Positions 33,362-44,938 of a DNA stretch of 64,000 nucleotides are shown here, one piece after another. The translations under genes were made by a program, and so were the position numbers. Below the pieces are notes generated by a model. It was not told the DNA's origin. It made no database searches and saw only the letters and a list, made by a program, of their open reading frames with translations. The stretch lies in assembly GCF_014138265.1 (NCBI RefSeq), contig NZ_JACGXL010000005.1, positions 186,001 through 250,000 of the forward strand. Reading direction: 5' to 3'. Position 1 is the first letter of the stretch. Every line of letters starts with the position of its first letter. The stretch comes from Dokdonella fugitiva. Its GTDB lineage: Bacteria; Pseudomonadota; Gammaproteobacteria; Xanthomonadales; Rhodanobacteraceae.

Positions 33362-34675
33362 TCAGGCGGCGGGCGCGGGTTCCGGATGGGCCAGTAGGGC
33401 GGCGCAGAGGTCGGCGTAGTCGGCGCGGATCGGTTCGGCCTCGGCCGGGCGCGCGAGCAGCGCGGCGAGCGCGGGCGGCGTGTCGACCGGGTGGCCGAGC
33501 AGGGGTTCGATGATCGTGTCGAACTTGGCCGGGTGCGCGGTCGCGACGACGACGGCGTCGCCGTGGTCGCCCGCGGCGCGGCGGCGGTCGAGCACGTGCA
33601 GCGCGGTCGCGGTGTGCGGGCAGACGACGAGACCGCGCTCGGCATAGGCGCGCAGGGTCGTGCGGATCGTCGCGTCGTCGACCGCTTCGGCGGTCACGGC
33701 ACGGCGCAGGTCGGCGTCATCCGGACACAGCCAGCGCAGGCGTTCGAAGTTGCTCGGTGCGCCGACGTCCATCGCGTTGGCGAGCGTGGCGACGCTCGCG
33801 CGCGGCGCGTAGTCGGCGCCGGCGAAGAAGTCGGGCAGGGTGCGGTTCGCGTTGGTCGCGAGCACGACGGCACCGATCGGCAGGCCGCAGGCACGCGCGA
33901 GGATCGCCGCGAACGCGTTGCCGAGGTTGCCGGTCGGCACGATGAACAGCGGTGGCGCGCCGCCTGCGCGCCGGTGTTGCAGCGCGGTGAGGGCGTAGTA
34001 CGCCATCTGCGGCAGCAGGCGGCCGAGGCTGATGCTGTTGGCCGAGGTGAGCGCGACGCGCGCCTTCAGCGCGTCGTCGGCGAGCGCGCGCTTGACCAGC
34101 GCCTGGCAGTCGTCGAACGAGCCCGCGACGCGCAGCGCGCGCACGTTGTCGCCGAACGCGCCGAGCTGGTGCGCCTGGCGCGGCGACACGCGACCGTCGG
34201 GGTAGAGGATGACGACGCGGAAGCCCGGTCGGCGATGGAACGCGGCGGCGACCGCGGCGCCGGTGTCGCCGGAGGTGGCGACGAGGACGGTGCGTACCGC
34301 ATCGACGTCGCGCGGGCGCAATCGTGCGAAGCACGCCGCGAGGAACCGCGCCGCGAAATCCTTGAACGCCGCGGTCGGGCCGTGGAACAGCTCGAGCAGC
34401 CCCGTGTCCTGCGCGATCGCGCGCAGCGGCGCGGGAAGGTCGAGCGCTTCGGCGCAGATCGCGTCGAGTTCATCCGCGAGTGCATCGCCGGCGAAGAACG
34501 GTCGCAGCAGGCGCGAGGCGATCGCGGGCAGGCTGTCGCAGCCGTCGAAGTCGGCGACGTCGAACCTCGGCAGCGACGCGGGTACGTAAAGGCCGCCGTC
34601 GGGCGCGAGGCCGGCGACGAGCGCGGCGCCGAGGCCGATCGCGGGCGCGTGGCCGCGCGTGCTCACGTAGGTCAT
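33362..34675 (-). CDS. thrC: Threonine synthase
   Basis: 437 residues from the ATG at 34675 (MTYVSTRGHAPAIGLGAALV). A GTG at 34690 that overlaps the thrB stop as GTGA is an equally attractive start and would add five residues. A pyridoxal-phosphate enzyme that converts O-phosphohomoserine to threonine. Lysine for the cofactor is in HGPTAAFKDFAARFL; phosphate/substrate signatures include ATSGDTGAAVAAAF, ILYPDGRVSPRQAHQL, NSISLGRLLPQMAYY and IVPTGNLGNAFA. Last gene of thrA-thrB-thrC, so under the thr leader described at 38103-38347. Confidence 0.95.
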   Translation of the reverse strand: MTYVSTRGHAPAIGLGAALVAGLAPDGGLYVPASLPRFDVADFDGCDSLPAIASRLLRPFFAGDALADELDAICAEALDLPAPLRAIAQDTGLLELFHGPTAAFKDFAARFLAACFARLRPRDVDAVRTVLVATSGDTGAAVAAAFHRRPGFRVVILYPDGRVSPRQAHQLGAFGDNVRALRVAGSFDDCQALVKRALADDALKARVALTSANSISLGRLLPQMAYYALTALQHRRAGGAPPLFIVPTGNLGNAFAAILARACGLPIGAVVLATNANRTLPDFFAGADYAPRASVATLANAMDVGAPSNFERLRWLCPDDADLRRAVTAEAVDDATIRTTLRAYAERGLVVCPHTATALHVLDRRRAAGDHGDAVVVATAHPAKFDTIIEPLLGHPVDTPPALAALLARPAEAEPIRADYADLCAALLAHPEPAPAA

Positions 34676-34686
34676 CGGGCCGTTGC

Positions 34687-35606
34687 TCACGCGACCACCC
34701 GCGCGGCCGGGCCGGCGACCGGCGAGATCCACGCCTCGCTCGCGTAACCGACGTCGGAGAACGCGGCGCGCATGAAGCCCGCGACCGAATGCGCGGTGCC
34801 TTCGTCGGCACACCAGGCGAACACGCTCGGGCCTGCGCCGGAGATGCTCGCGCCGAGCGCACCGGCCGACAGCGCCGCCTGCTTCACGCGATCGAAGCCG
34901 AAGATCAGCGACGCGCGGCGCGGTTCGACCAGCACGTCGTCGAGGCCGGCACGGATGAGTTCCATGTCGCGCTCGTGGCAGCCGGCGAGCACCAGAGCGA
35001 GGTTCGCGCTCTGCGCGACGAAGTCGGACAGCGCGTACGACCCCGCGAGTGCCGCGCGCGCAGCACGCGTCTCGAGCACGGCGGCCGGATGCACGAGCGC
35101 GCAGTGCAGCCCGCGCGGCACCGGGATCGGCACGAGCCGGTTCGCGGTCGACAGCACGAGGCCGCCGAGCAGCATCGGCCCGACGTTGTCGCCGTGGCGG
35201 CCGCCGCTCGCGAGCGCTTCGCCGTCCAGCGCGAACGGATAGAGTTCGTGCCGGTCGAGCGGGTCGCCGAGCAACGCGTTCGCGGCGACGAGCGCGGCGA
35301 CCGCCGAGGCGGCCGAGCCGCCCATGCCGGAACCGAACGGGATGCCCTTGTCGATCTCGATCTCGAAGCCGGCGGGGATCCGCAGCGCGTTGCGGAACGC
35401 GATCACCGCCGCGCCCGCGGTGTTCTTCGCCGCTTCCATCGGCAGCGGTTGCGTGCTGCCGCGGATCGCCGCGATGCGCACGGTCGGCTCGGGGATGTGG
35501 CGCACGATGACGCGGTCGCCGGGGCCGGCGATCGAATGGCCGAGGATGTCGAAACCGACGCCGACGTTGCCGACGCTCGCGGGCGCGAAGGCGATGACCT
35601 GGTTGG

Positions 35607-35610
<4 letters not shown>
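34687..35610 (-). CDS. thrB: Homoserine kinase
   Basis: 307 residues from a GTG at 35610 that overlaps the thrA stop (GTGA). Phosphorylates homoserine for threonine synthase. GHMP-kinase features: [20 protein letters not shown], the ATP loop [32 protein letters not shown] and the C-terminal [14 protein letters not shown]. Length matches E. coli ThrB. Overlaps on both sides indicate coupled translation from thrA to thrC. Confidence 0.96.
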
Positions 35611-38102
<2,492 letters not shown>

Positions 38103-38197
38103 CACGAGCCTCCGGTTGGAGGCCCCGCTGCGAGGGACTCGGGCGGTTCGCTGCGGCCCGGTTCCCTTGCGAGGGACGGGGCCGTTTGCGTTTGGAA
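38103..38197 (-). promoter_or_regulatory. thr leader: alternative hairpins, one over the thrA ribosome binding site
   Basis: Between the leader-peptide stop and thrA the transcript can form a long hairpin, GGCCCCGTCCCT-CGCA-AGGGAACCGGGCC (38155-38183, one bulge and a mismatch). A later segment, CCCTCGCAGCGGGGCC, could pair instead with the first GGCCCCG arm. Finally GCCTCC-AACC-GGAGGC (38108-38123) is a perfect 6-bp stem whose right arm contains the thrA Shine-Dalgarno GGAGG (38109-38113). No uridine tract follows the hairpins, so control may act on translation start or Rho rather than by a classic intrinsic attenuator. Inference from complementarity, no folding energy calculated. Confidence 0.65.
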
Positions 38198-38347
38198 TCA
38201 GTCGCGCGCGGGCACCCGTACCACGATCGTCGTCGACGTCGTCGTGGTCGTGCTCGTCGTAATCGTGCGCGTCATCGTCGCGCACGCGCCGGTGCCGCGG
38301 TCGGTGACCGCGCGGTCCGTCAGGGCATGGAGGCGACGAAGCAGCAT
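38198..38347 (-). CDS. thrL: thr operon leader peptide
   Basis: A frame of 49 codons ending TGA at 38198-38200. Its second half reads [20 protein letters not shown], and the whole peptide has 15 threonines and two isoleucines, like E. coli ThrL. Ribosome stalling at scarce Thr-tRNA would reshape the downstream hairpins. The start is unsure: ATG 38347 lies about where transcription should begin, which would make it leaderless; an internal ATG at 38275 gives a 25-residue peptide with 11 threonines but no Shine-Dalgarno. The Thr codons are almost all ACG. Confidence 0.78.
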   Translation of the reverse strand: MLLRRLHALTDRAVTDRGTGACATMTRTITTSTTTTTSTTIVVRVPARD

Positions 38348-38353
38348 GGGCCG

Positions 38354-38384
38354 AGTCTGACGGGAGCTACCGGGGGGTTGTCAA
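38354..38384 (-). promoter_or_regulatory. Predicted promoter of the thr operon
   Basis: Minus strand: consensus -35 TTGACA at 38384-38379, 18-base spacer, weak -10 TCAGAC at 38360-38355. Predicted start point near 38347, next to the first leader ATG. Confidence 0.45.
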
Positions 38385-38492
38385 GCGCCGACCTTCCGCA
38401 TCGACCGCGCCCGCTCCGTTCGCGATGCTCTCCGCAGGAGCGCACCCTGTGCGCGACCGCAACGCCGAACGCCGCGCGGCGGCGCGCGCGCC

Positions 38493-39605
38493 CTACGGCA
38501 GTCGTTCCATCAATGCGTCGTGCAGCACCTCGCGCCGCCAGCCTTCGAGGGCGGCCGGCCAGCGGCGGGTGGCGAGCAGCGATTCGAGGTGGCGGCGCGC
38601 GCAGAGCAGGCCGTCGGGGAGGCCGAGTTCGGTCGCGCGCGCGACGACGGCCTCCTTGAGCTTGGCGACCACCTGCTTGTCGCGCGCGTCGGGCGCGTGC
38701 GGGATCGGCGTGAACTCGCGTTCGTCGTCGGCGATCGGCGCGCGCAGCACCTCGAGCAGGTCGGCGCGTTGCGCGCTGCGCAGCGCGCGCAGGCCCTTGG
38801 TGCGATCGGCGAGTTCGTTCGCCTCGCGCGGCGGTCGCGCGACGAGGTCGAGCGCGTGCGCATCGTCGAGCAGCCACGAACGCGGGCGGTCGACCGTGCG
38901 CGCGGTCGCCTCGCGCCAGCGCAGCACGCGGCGCAGCAGCGCCTGCTTGTCGCGCGGCCAGTCGGCGGCGCCGCGCAGGCCGAGCTGCGGCTCGGGGTCG
39001 GGCTCGCGGTTGCGCGCGCGTTCGAGCAGGCGTTCGCAGTCCTGCTCGAACCAGCCGAGGTAACCGCGACCGACCAGGCGCGCGGTGAGCTGCTCGTGCA
39101 GTTCCGGCAGGTGCACGACGTCCTGTTCGGCGTAGTCGAGCTGCTGCGGGCTCAGCGGGCGGCGCAGCCAGTCCGAGCGCGTCTCGGCCTTCGGCAGTTC
39201 GACGCCGGTGATCTCGCGCACGAGCTTCTGGTAACCGAGCCCGGCGCCGAGGCCGGCGAACGAGGCGGCGATCTGCGTGTCGAACAGGCGCGCGATCGCG
39301 CATTGCCAGGTCGCGAGTGCCTCGAGATCCTCGCCGGCGCTGTGCATGACGATCGTGTGCGCGGGGTCGGCCAGCACGCGCGCGAGCGGCGCCGGGTCGA
39401 CCTCGGCGATCGGGTCGACCAGGGCGATCCGCGGCCCGACCTGCACCTGCACGAGCGCGAGGCGCGGCAGGAAGGTGTCGGTGCGCATGAACTCGGTGTC
39501 GAGGCCGACCAGTGTCGGTACGTCGGCGAGCAGGGGTTGCAGCGCGTCGCTGCGTTCGATCCATTCGGCCAAGCGGTGGAACTCCTGTCTGTACGGGAGA
39601 TGCAT
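38493..39605 (-). CDS. rnd: Ribonuclease D
   Basis: 370 residues from the ATG at 39605 (MHLPYRQEFHRLAEWIERSD); longer in-frame starts add Cys/Arg-rich sequence foreign to the family. A 3'-5' exoribonuclease of tRNA and small RNA 3' ends. DEDDy motifs: VGLDTEFMRTDTFLPRLALV, MHSAGEDLEAL, FDTQIAASFAGLGAGLGYQK and LDYAEQDVVHLPEL with Tyr and Asp of motif III. HRDC-type helical domains follow (WREATARTVDRPRSWLLDD). Divergent from the gene at 39662 with only 56 bases between. Confidence 0.95.
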   Translation of the reverse strand: MHLPYRQEFHRLAEWIERSDALQPLLADVPTLVGLDTEFMRTDTFLPRLALVQVQVGPRIALVDPIAEVDPAPLARVLADPAHTIVMHSAGEDLEALATWQCAIARLFDTQIAASFAGLGAGLGYQKLVREITGVELPKAETRSDWLRRPLSPQQLDYAEQDVVHLPELHEQLTARLVGRGYLGWFEQDCERLLERARNREPDPEPQLGLRGAADWPRDKQALLRRVLRWREATARTVDRPRSWLLDDAHALDLVARPPREANELADRTKGLRALRSAQRADLLEVLRAPIADDEREFTPIPHAPDARDKQVVAKLKEAVVARATELGLPDGLLCARRHLESLLATRRWPAALEGWRREVLHDALMERLP

Positions 39606-39661
39606 GCAGTCGCCGCACAGGCCTTCACCGCACCGCTGCGAGCATCGATAATCGACCCACG

Positions 39662-41590
39662 ATGCCCGGTACCGAAGTCGCACGCAAGCAGCACACCCTC
39701 GGCGGAGCCGCCGGCATCGTGCTGCTTGCGTTCGCGCTCGTCTACCGCTTCTTCCCCGGCGTGCTGCACGTGGAGCCGCAGGCGCAGCAGCCGGTCACCG
39801 CCAGCCAGCCCGGCCTGCATCCGCCCGCGGGCACGTGGTCGGCCGTGCGGCCGGCCTCGACGACCGTGCCGGCGCCGACCAGCGAGGCCGAGCCCGAGGT
39901 CGGCACCTCGTTCGCCGACGCGGTGCGCATGGGGCCGCCGATCGCCACGACCAAGGAAGTGGCCGCGCTGCTCAAGCGCGCGCGCAGCGCGGAGGAGAAG
40001 GGTGCGCTGTTCGAGCCGAAGGACGGCAACGCCGTCGCGCTCTACCGCGCGGTGCTCGCGTCGGCACCGAACAACGTCGACGCGGAAGCGGCGCTCGAGC
40101 GCATCGGCGGCGCCGTGCGCGACTGGGCCCTTGCCGCGGTCGACCGGGGCGACGAGCCCGCTGCGCAGCGCTACCTCGCCGCCTATGCCGACCTGCCGCA
40201 TCCCGACGACGAACTCGCCGGCCTGCGTACGCGCGTGAAGACCCTGCACCAGATCGTGCCGCTGCTCGCCGACGCCGCCTCGCGCGTCAAGGCGGGCAAG
40301 CTCACCGGCGACGGCGACGACAACGCGCTCGCGACCTACCGCGAAGTGATGAAGCTCGATCCGGGCAATCGCCTCGCCGACGCCGGCCTCGCGACGATCG
40401 AGCGCGATTTCCTCGACCGCGCGCTCGCGCAGGCCGCGCAGGACGATTTCAGCGGCGCCGACGCGACGCTCGGCACCGCGTCGGCGATCCGCCCCGGCTC
40501 GCAGGCACTGCTCGAGACGCGCTCGCGCGTCGACGGCATCCGCCGGCAGCGCGCCGAAACCGTGCTCGCGCAGGCGCGCTCCGCGCTCGACGCCGGCAAC
40601 GCCGACCTCGCCGAGCAGCTCGCCAAGAAGGCGCAGGCGATCAGCCCCGACCTCGCCGGCATCGACGACTTCAACCTGCGCCTGCGCAATGCGCGCCTGT
40701 ACGCGAGCCTCGCGCCGGGCGAGCTCATCCGCGACCGCTTCCTCGACGTCGCGGGCACGGCGCCCGCGCTCGTGGTCGTGCCGACCGGCGAGTTCGTGAT
40801 GGGCTCGCCCGCCGACGAGACCGGCCACCAGGACGACGAGGAGCCGCAGCGGCGCGTGCGCATCGCGGTCGGCTTCGCGCTCGGCCAGGGCGAGGTCACC
40901 GTCGGACAGTTCCGCGAGTTCGTCGCGGCGACCAAACACGTGACCGACGCCGAGAAGCTCGGTTCGGCCGCGGTCTACGAGGAAAGCTCCGGCCGCATCG
41001 CCGACCGTCGCGGCATGAGCTGGCGCAACGACTACCGCGGCGAGCGCGCGAGCGACAACCTGCCGGTCCTCAACGTCTCGTGGAACGACGCGAGCGCCTA
41101 CCTCGAATGGCTGTCCGCGCGCACCGGCAAGCACTACCGCCTGCCGACCGAGGCGGAGTTCGAGTACGCCGAGCGCGCCGGATCGGCGACGCGCTTCAGC
41201 TGGGGCGACGGCGACCCCGACCACGTCGTCGGCAACTTCACCGGCGAAGGCGACCGCTCGCCGAGCAAGCGCAGCTGGACCAGCGCGTTCCCGCACTACA
41301 GCGACGGCTACTGGGGCCCGGCACCGGTGCGCAGCTTCGCCGCGAACCGCTACGGCCTGTTCGACATGGAAGGCAACGTGTCCGAATGGGTCGAGGACTG
41401 CTGGCACGACAACTACACGCGCGCGCCGCGCGACAGCGCGGCCTGGGTCAACCCCGGTTGCGAGCGGCGCGTCGTGCGCGGCGGCTCGTGGGGCAGCGAC
41501 CCGGACCAGGTGCGCTCGGCATTCCGCATCGCCGCGCGCAACGACACGCGCAGCGCGCGCGTGGGCTTCCGCGTCGCGCGCGACCTGTAG
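39662..41590 (+). CDS. Membrane-anchored formylglycine-generating-enzyme-like protein
   Basis: 642 residues from the ATG at 39662. N-terminal anchor GGAAGIVLLAFALVYRFFPG (~14-33), then a Pro-rich linker and a TPR-like helical region (~95-350; ALATYREVMKLDPGNRLADA, LAQARSALDAGNADLAEQLA). The C-terminal sulfatase-modifying-factor fold (~370-642) has VPTGEFVMGSPADETGHQDD, NLPVLNVSWNDASAYLEWLS, YRLPTEAEFEYAERAG, FDMEGNVSEWVEDCW and RVVRGGSWGSD. True formylglycine synthases use a copper-binding Cys pair; here the RxxRGGSW region lacks it, so a binding role is more likely than sulfatase activation. Probably linked to the kinase gene that follows. Confidence 0.85.
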   Translation: MPGTEVARKQHTLGGAAGIVLLAFALVYRFFPGVLHVEPQAQQPVTASQPGLHPPAGTWSAVRPASTTVPAPTSEAEPEVGTSFADAVRMGPPIATTKEVAALLKRARSAEEKGALFEPKDGNAVALYRAVLASAPNNVDAEAALERIGGAVRDWALAAVDRGDEPAAQRYLAAYADLPHPDDELAGLRTRVKTLHQIVPLLADAASRVKAGKLTGDGDDNALATYREVMKLDPGNRLADAGLATIERDFLDRALAQAAQDDFSGADATLGTASAIRPGSQALLETRSRVDGIRRQRAETVLAQARSALDAGNADLAEQLAKKAQAISPDLAGIDDFNLRLRNARLYASLAPGELIRDRFLDVAGTAPALVVVPTGEFVMGSPADETGHQDDEEPQRRVRIAVGFALGQGEVTVGQFREFVAATKHVTDAEKLGSAAVYEESSGRIADRRGMSWRNDYRGERASDNLPVLNVSWNDASAYLEWLSARTGKHYRLPTEAEFEYAERAGSATRFSWGDGDPDHVVGNFTGEGDRSPSKRSWTSAFPHYSDGYWGPAPVRSFAANRYGLFDMEGNVSEWVEDCWHDNYTRAPRDSAAWVNPGCERRVVRGGSWGSDPDQVRSAFRIAARNDTRSARVGFRVARDL

Positions 41591-41701
41591 CGCAGGGCAG
41601 GGGCGCACGGGTGGCGCCCGGAATGCGATGATGGGCGCGGCCCGACCGACAGGACGCAGCGTGCCGCACCCATCCGATTCCCTACGCAGGCGGCGCGTCG
41701 C

Positions 41702-44257
41702 ATGAGCGAACCCGGGCCGCCGCTGTTCGATGCCGACCGCTGGCGCGTGCTGCGTGCGCTCGTCGATCGCCTCGACGCGTTGCCGCCCGGGGAGCGCGAG
41801 GCCGAGCTGGATCGGCTCGCGCAGATCGACGACGCGCTCGCCGCGTCGGCACGCGAGCTCGTCGCCGACGAGCAGCGCGCGCGCACCGAAGCCCTCGACG
41901 CACCGCTGCAGCGCCTGCTGCCGACGCTCGACGCGGAGCCGGAGCGCCGCTTCGGCACGTTCCGCCTGCTGCGCCGGATCGGCAGCGGCGGCATGGGCGT
42001 GGTCTACCTCGCCGAACGCTGCGGCACCGACTTCACCCAGCGCGTCGCGCTCAAGCTGCTCGACGGCGACGCCGCGCGCGTCGCCGAACTCGCCGCACGC
42101 GAGCGCCGCGTGCTCGCCGCGCTCGCGCACCCGAACATCACCGCGTTCGTCGATGCCGGCATCGACGGCGATTGCGCCTGGCTCGCGATGGAATACGTCG
42201 ACGGCGAACCGCTGCTCGACTACTGCGAGCGGCACGCGCTCGACGTCGCGCAGCGCGTGTTGCTGTTCGACCAGGTCTGCGCCGCGGTCGCGCATGCGCA
42301 CGCGCAGCTCGTCGTGCACCGCGACCTGAAGCCGTCGAATGTGCTCGTCGGCGCCGACGGCGTGGTCAAGCTGCTCGATTTCGGCATCGCGCTCGTGCTC
42401 GACGCGCGCAGCGAACAGGCGCCGGCCACGCGCGTGTTCACCCCCGAGTACGCCGCGCCCGAGCAGCTGCGCGGCGAGCGCGCGAGCACCGCGACCGACG
42501 TCTACGCGCTCGGCCTGCTGCTGTTCGAACTGCTCAGCGGCAAGCGCCTGCCCACGCACGAAGGCCGTGCCGCCGACGTCGACTGGAGCACCGCCGAGCT
42601 CGCGCGCCAGGCCGCCACGGCGAAGCCGGGCACGCACACCACCACGGCGGAGCCGCCGACCGCGCCGCGCCTGCTGCGCGGCGACCTCGGCCGCATCATC
42701 GCGCACGCGCTCGCCTACGAGCCGGCGCGTCGTTACGCGTCGGTGGCGTTGCTGCGCGAGGACCTGCATCGCTGGCTCGACGACCGCCCGCTGACGATCG
42801 TGCGGCCCGGATTCGTCTACTCGGCGACGCGCTTCGTGCGCCGCCACCGCGCCGCGGTCGCGGTCGCCGCGATCGCGTTCGCGGCGCTGCTCGGCGTCGC
42901 CACGGTCGCGCTGTGGCAGGCGCAGCGCGCGACGCGCATGGCCTCGCGCGCGGAGCACGCGCAGGCGTTCCTCGCCTCGCTGTTCAAGGACGCCAACCCG
43001 TACCAGGCGCAGCGTGGCGGCAAGACGCCGGTCGAGCTGTTGCGCAATGCGGCCCAGCGCATCGACACCGAGTTCGCCGACGCGCCCGACGTGCAGGCCG
43101 AGCTGCGCGCGACGATCGCCAACGTGCTCACGCGCGTGGGCGAACCGAAGCTCGCGCGCGAGCTGCTCGAACGCAGCGTCGCGCAGTTGCGCGAGCTGCA
43201 CGGCGACGACGCGCCGCCGCTCGGCGTCGCGCTCGGCGCGCTCGCACTGGCGGCGAGCGAGAGCGGCGATACCGCTGCCGCGCGCACGGCTTACCAGCAG
43301 GCGTACGCGATCCTGCGCGACGCCGGCCCGGACTACGCCCGCGACCGCATCGAGGCACTCACGGGGCTCGCCAAGATGGCGAATTTCGCCGGCGACCGCG
43401 CCGAGGCGCAGCGCATGCACGAGGCGGCGCTGGCCGAGCGCACGGCGGCGGAAGGGCCGGACAGCCCGGACATCGCGATGGACCTCATGAACCTCGCCAG
43501 CGACGCGCTCTACCAGGAGCGCTTCGCGCAGGCGGAGGACCTCGCGACGCGCGCGCACGCGATGCTCGAGCGCACCCTCGGCAAGGGCCACGCGCGCGCG
43601 ATCTACGTCGACAACGTGCTCGGCCTCGCGCAGCTCTACACGGGGCACTTCGACCTCGCGCTGGCGACGCTCGCAGCGACCGTCGCGCAGGCGCGCGCGA
43701 CCTTGCAGGCGGGCGCGCCGATGATCGCCATTCCGCTGTCCGCGCTCGGCACGACGCAGTACTTCGCCGGCGACGACGCCGCGGCGATCGCCTCGCTGCG
43801 CGAGGCGCGCGCGATCATGGATGCGGGCAAGGTCGCGCGGCGCGGCCGCACCAAGCTCATGCTCGGCCTCGCCGAATGGCGCGCGCGCGACCCGGCCGCG
43901 CCGGCGACGCTCGCCGACAGTCGCGCGGACCTCGCGCATTCGCCCGACGACATCGCGTTCCTCGCCTGGGCCGATGCCGCGTACGGCGCCGTGCTCGCCG
44001 CGCGTGGCGAGCAGGGCGAGGGCGAGAAGCTCGCCCGCGCGGCCCGCGCGAACCTCGCCGGCAGCGGCGAGGCCGGCAGCGTGCGCATGGCCGAGGTCGA
44101 CCGCCTGCTCGCCGGCATCATCGAACGCGGCGCGCCGGACGAAGCGCGCACGCTGCGCGAGGAAGCCCTCGCGACCTGCCGCCGCGTCTACGGCGATGCG
44201 CATCCGCGCACGCGCGCATTCGCGGCCGAATTCGCCGCAGGCAACAGCGTCCCGTAG
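41702..44257 (+). CDS. Transmembrane Ser/Thr protein kinase with TPR-like repeats
   Basis: 851 residues. An N-terminal ~80-residue helical segment (RWRVLRALVDRLDALPPGER) precedes the PknB-type kinase domain (~85-365): RIGSGGMGVVYLAERC, ALKLLDG with the ATP lysine, VHRDLKPSNVLVG, LLDFGIALVL and FTPEYAAPEQLRGE. A membrane span (AAVAVAAIAFAALLGVATVA, ~380-400) is followed by ~440 residues of TPR-like helical repeats, probably periplasmic. This architecture is common in Xanthomonadales, often beside an ECF sigma gene. Here the neighbour is an FGE-like protein instead, 111 bases upstream. Confidence 0.92.
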   Translation: MSEPGPPLFDADRWRVLRALVDRLDALPPGEREAELDRLAQIDDALAASARELVADEQRARTEALDAPLQRLLPTLDAEPERRFGTFRLLRRIGSGGMGVVYLAERCGTDFTQRVALKLLDGDAARVAELAARERRVLAALAHPNITAFVDAGIDGDCAWLAMEYVDGEPLLDYCERHALDVAQRVLLFDQVCAAVAHAHAQLVVHRDLKPSNVLVGADGVVKLLDFGIALVLDARSEQAPATRVFTPEYAAPEQLRGERASTATDVYALGLLLFELLSGKRLPTHEGRAADVDWSTAELARQAATAKPGTHTTTAEPPTAPRLLRGDLGRIIAHALAYEPARRYASVALLREDLHRWLDDRPLTIVRPGFVYSATRFVRRHRAAVAVAAIAFAALLGVATVALWQAQRATRMASRAEHAQAFLASLFKDANPYQAQRGGKTPVELLRNAAQRIDTEFADAPDVQAELRATIANVLTRVGEPKLARELLERSVAQLRELHGDDAPPLGVALGALALAASESGDTAAARTAYQQAYAILRDAGPDYARDRIEALTGLAKMANFAGDRAEAQRMHEAALAERTAAEGPDSPDIAMDLMNLASDALYQERFAQAEDLATRAHAMLERTLGKGHARAIYVDNVLGLAQLYTGHFDLALATLAATVAQARATLQAGAPMIAIPLSALGTTQYFAGDDAAAIASLREARAIMDAGKVARRGRTKLMLGLAEWRARDPAAPATLADSRADLAHSPDDIAFLAWADAAYGAVLAARGEQGEGEKLARAARANLAGSGEAGSVRMAEVDRLLAGIIERGAPDEARTLREEALATCRRVYGDAHPRTRAFAAEFAAGNSVP

Positions 44258-44326
44258 GCCGGGTCCCGGCCCACCGTCTTTTCGCTCGTGCCGGCTTCCG
44301 CCGTCGCCGCGCGCCGCGGCGAGGCC

Positions 44327-44719
44327 TCAGCGGTAGTCCTGGTAGGACTTTTCCTCGACCAGGGTCGAGCCGAGCTTCTCGTTGATCTCGCGCTTGACCG
44401 CGGCGCGCTCGTCGTTGCGGAAGTAGACCGCGCGCGCGAGTTCGATGAACTCGTCGTCGAACGCCTTCGCCTTTTCCTTGAGGCGGATGCGGTCCTCGAT
44501 GTCCCACAGCGCCTGGTTCACCGCGCGCAGGCGCGCGCGCTCGTCGCCGATGTCGGTCTTCGAGGCGGGGTGGGCGGCCCAGGTCGAGCCGAGCAGGTCG
44601 AGCTCGGTGCGCACGTTGGCGACTTTCGCCGGGTCGCGGATCTGCTCCGCCTTGATCTCGAGGATCGTGATCTTGTCGATCAGCTCGCCGAAGGAGACCG
44701 GGGTGGAAATCGTGCTCAT
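44327..44719 (-). CDS. DUF6165 family protein
   Basis: 130 residues from the ATG at 44719 (MSTISTPVSFGELIDKITIL). The pattern ITILEIKAEQIRDPAKVANV, LDLLGSTWAAHPA and LWDIEDRIRLKEKAKAFDDE, FIELARAVYFRNDERAAVKR matches DUF6165, a helical family often found next to lipopolysaccharide glycosyltransferase genes. A glycosyltransferase gene and kdkA lie on the other side of tRNA-Ser here. Biochemical role unknown. Confidence 0.75.
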   Translation of the reverse strand: MSTISTPVSFGELIDKITILEIKAEQIRDPAKVANVRTELDLLGSTWAAHPASKTDIGDERARLRAVNQALWDIEDRIRLKEKAKAFDDEFIELARAVYFRNDERAAVKREINEKLGSTLVEEKSYQDYR

Positions 44720-44761
44720 GGCTCGCTCGCTGTCGCGGGGCACCGACGTGGCCGACGCCGG

Positions 44762-44789
44762 AAATGAACAAGGGGCCTCGCGGCCCCTT
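44762..44789 (-). terminator. Terminator downstream of tRNA-Ser(CGA)
   Basis: Minus strand AAGGGGCC-GCGA-GGCCCCTT followed by GTTCATTT; the hairpin (44770-44789) begins 11 bases past the tRNA. Confidence 0.65.
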
Positions 44790-44799
44790 GCTTCGAAAC

Positions 44800-44890
44800 T
44801 GGCGGAGAGGGTGGGATTCGAACCCACGTTACGGCATAACCGTAAACCGGATTTCGAATCCGGCGCATTCGACCACTCTGCCACCTCTCC
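44800..44890 (-). tRNA. tRNA-Ser (CGA)
   Basis: 91 nt with encoded CCA. Acceptor GGAGAGG/CCTCTCC, anticodon arm CCGGA-TTCGAAA-TCCGG with anticodon CGA, the long variable arm of class II tRNAs (ACGGTTATGCCGT) and T arm GTGGG-TTCGAAT-CCCAC. Confidence 0.96.
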
Positions 44891-44938
44891 GGAGTGGGCC
44901 GCGGATGATACGTGGGTCGGTCCGCCAATACAACCGGA

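Noticed and set aside
39152-44203. A 1,683-residue open frame on the minus strand
   Set aside because: It is Arg/Ala/Glu/Val-rich shadow of the FGE-like and kinase genes, which have clear motifs on the plus strand; long antisense frames are expected at this GC content.
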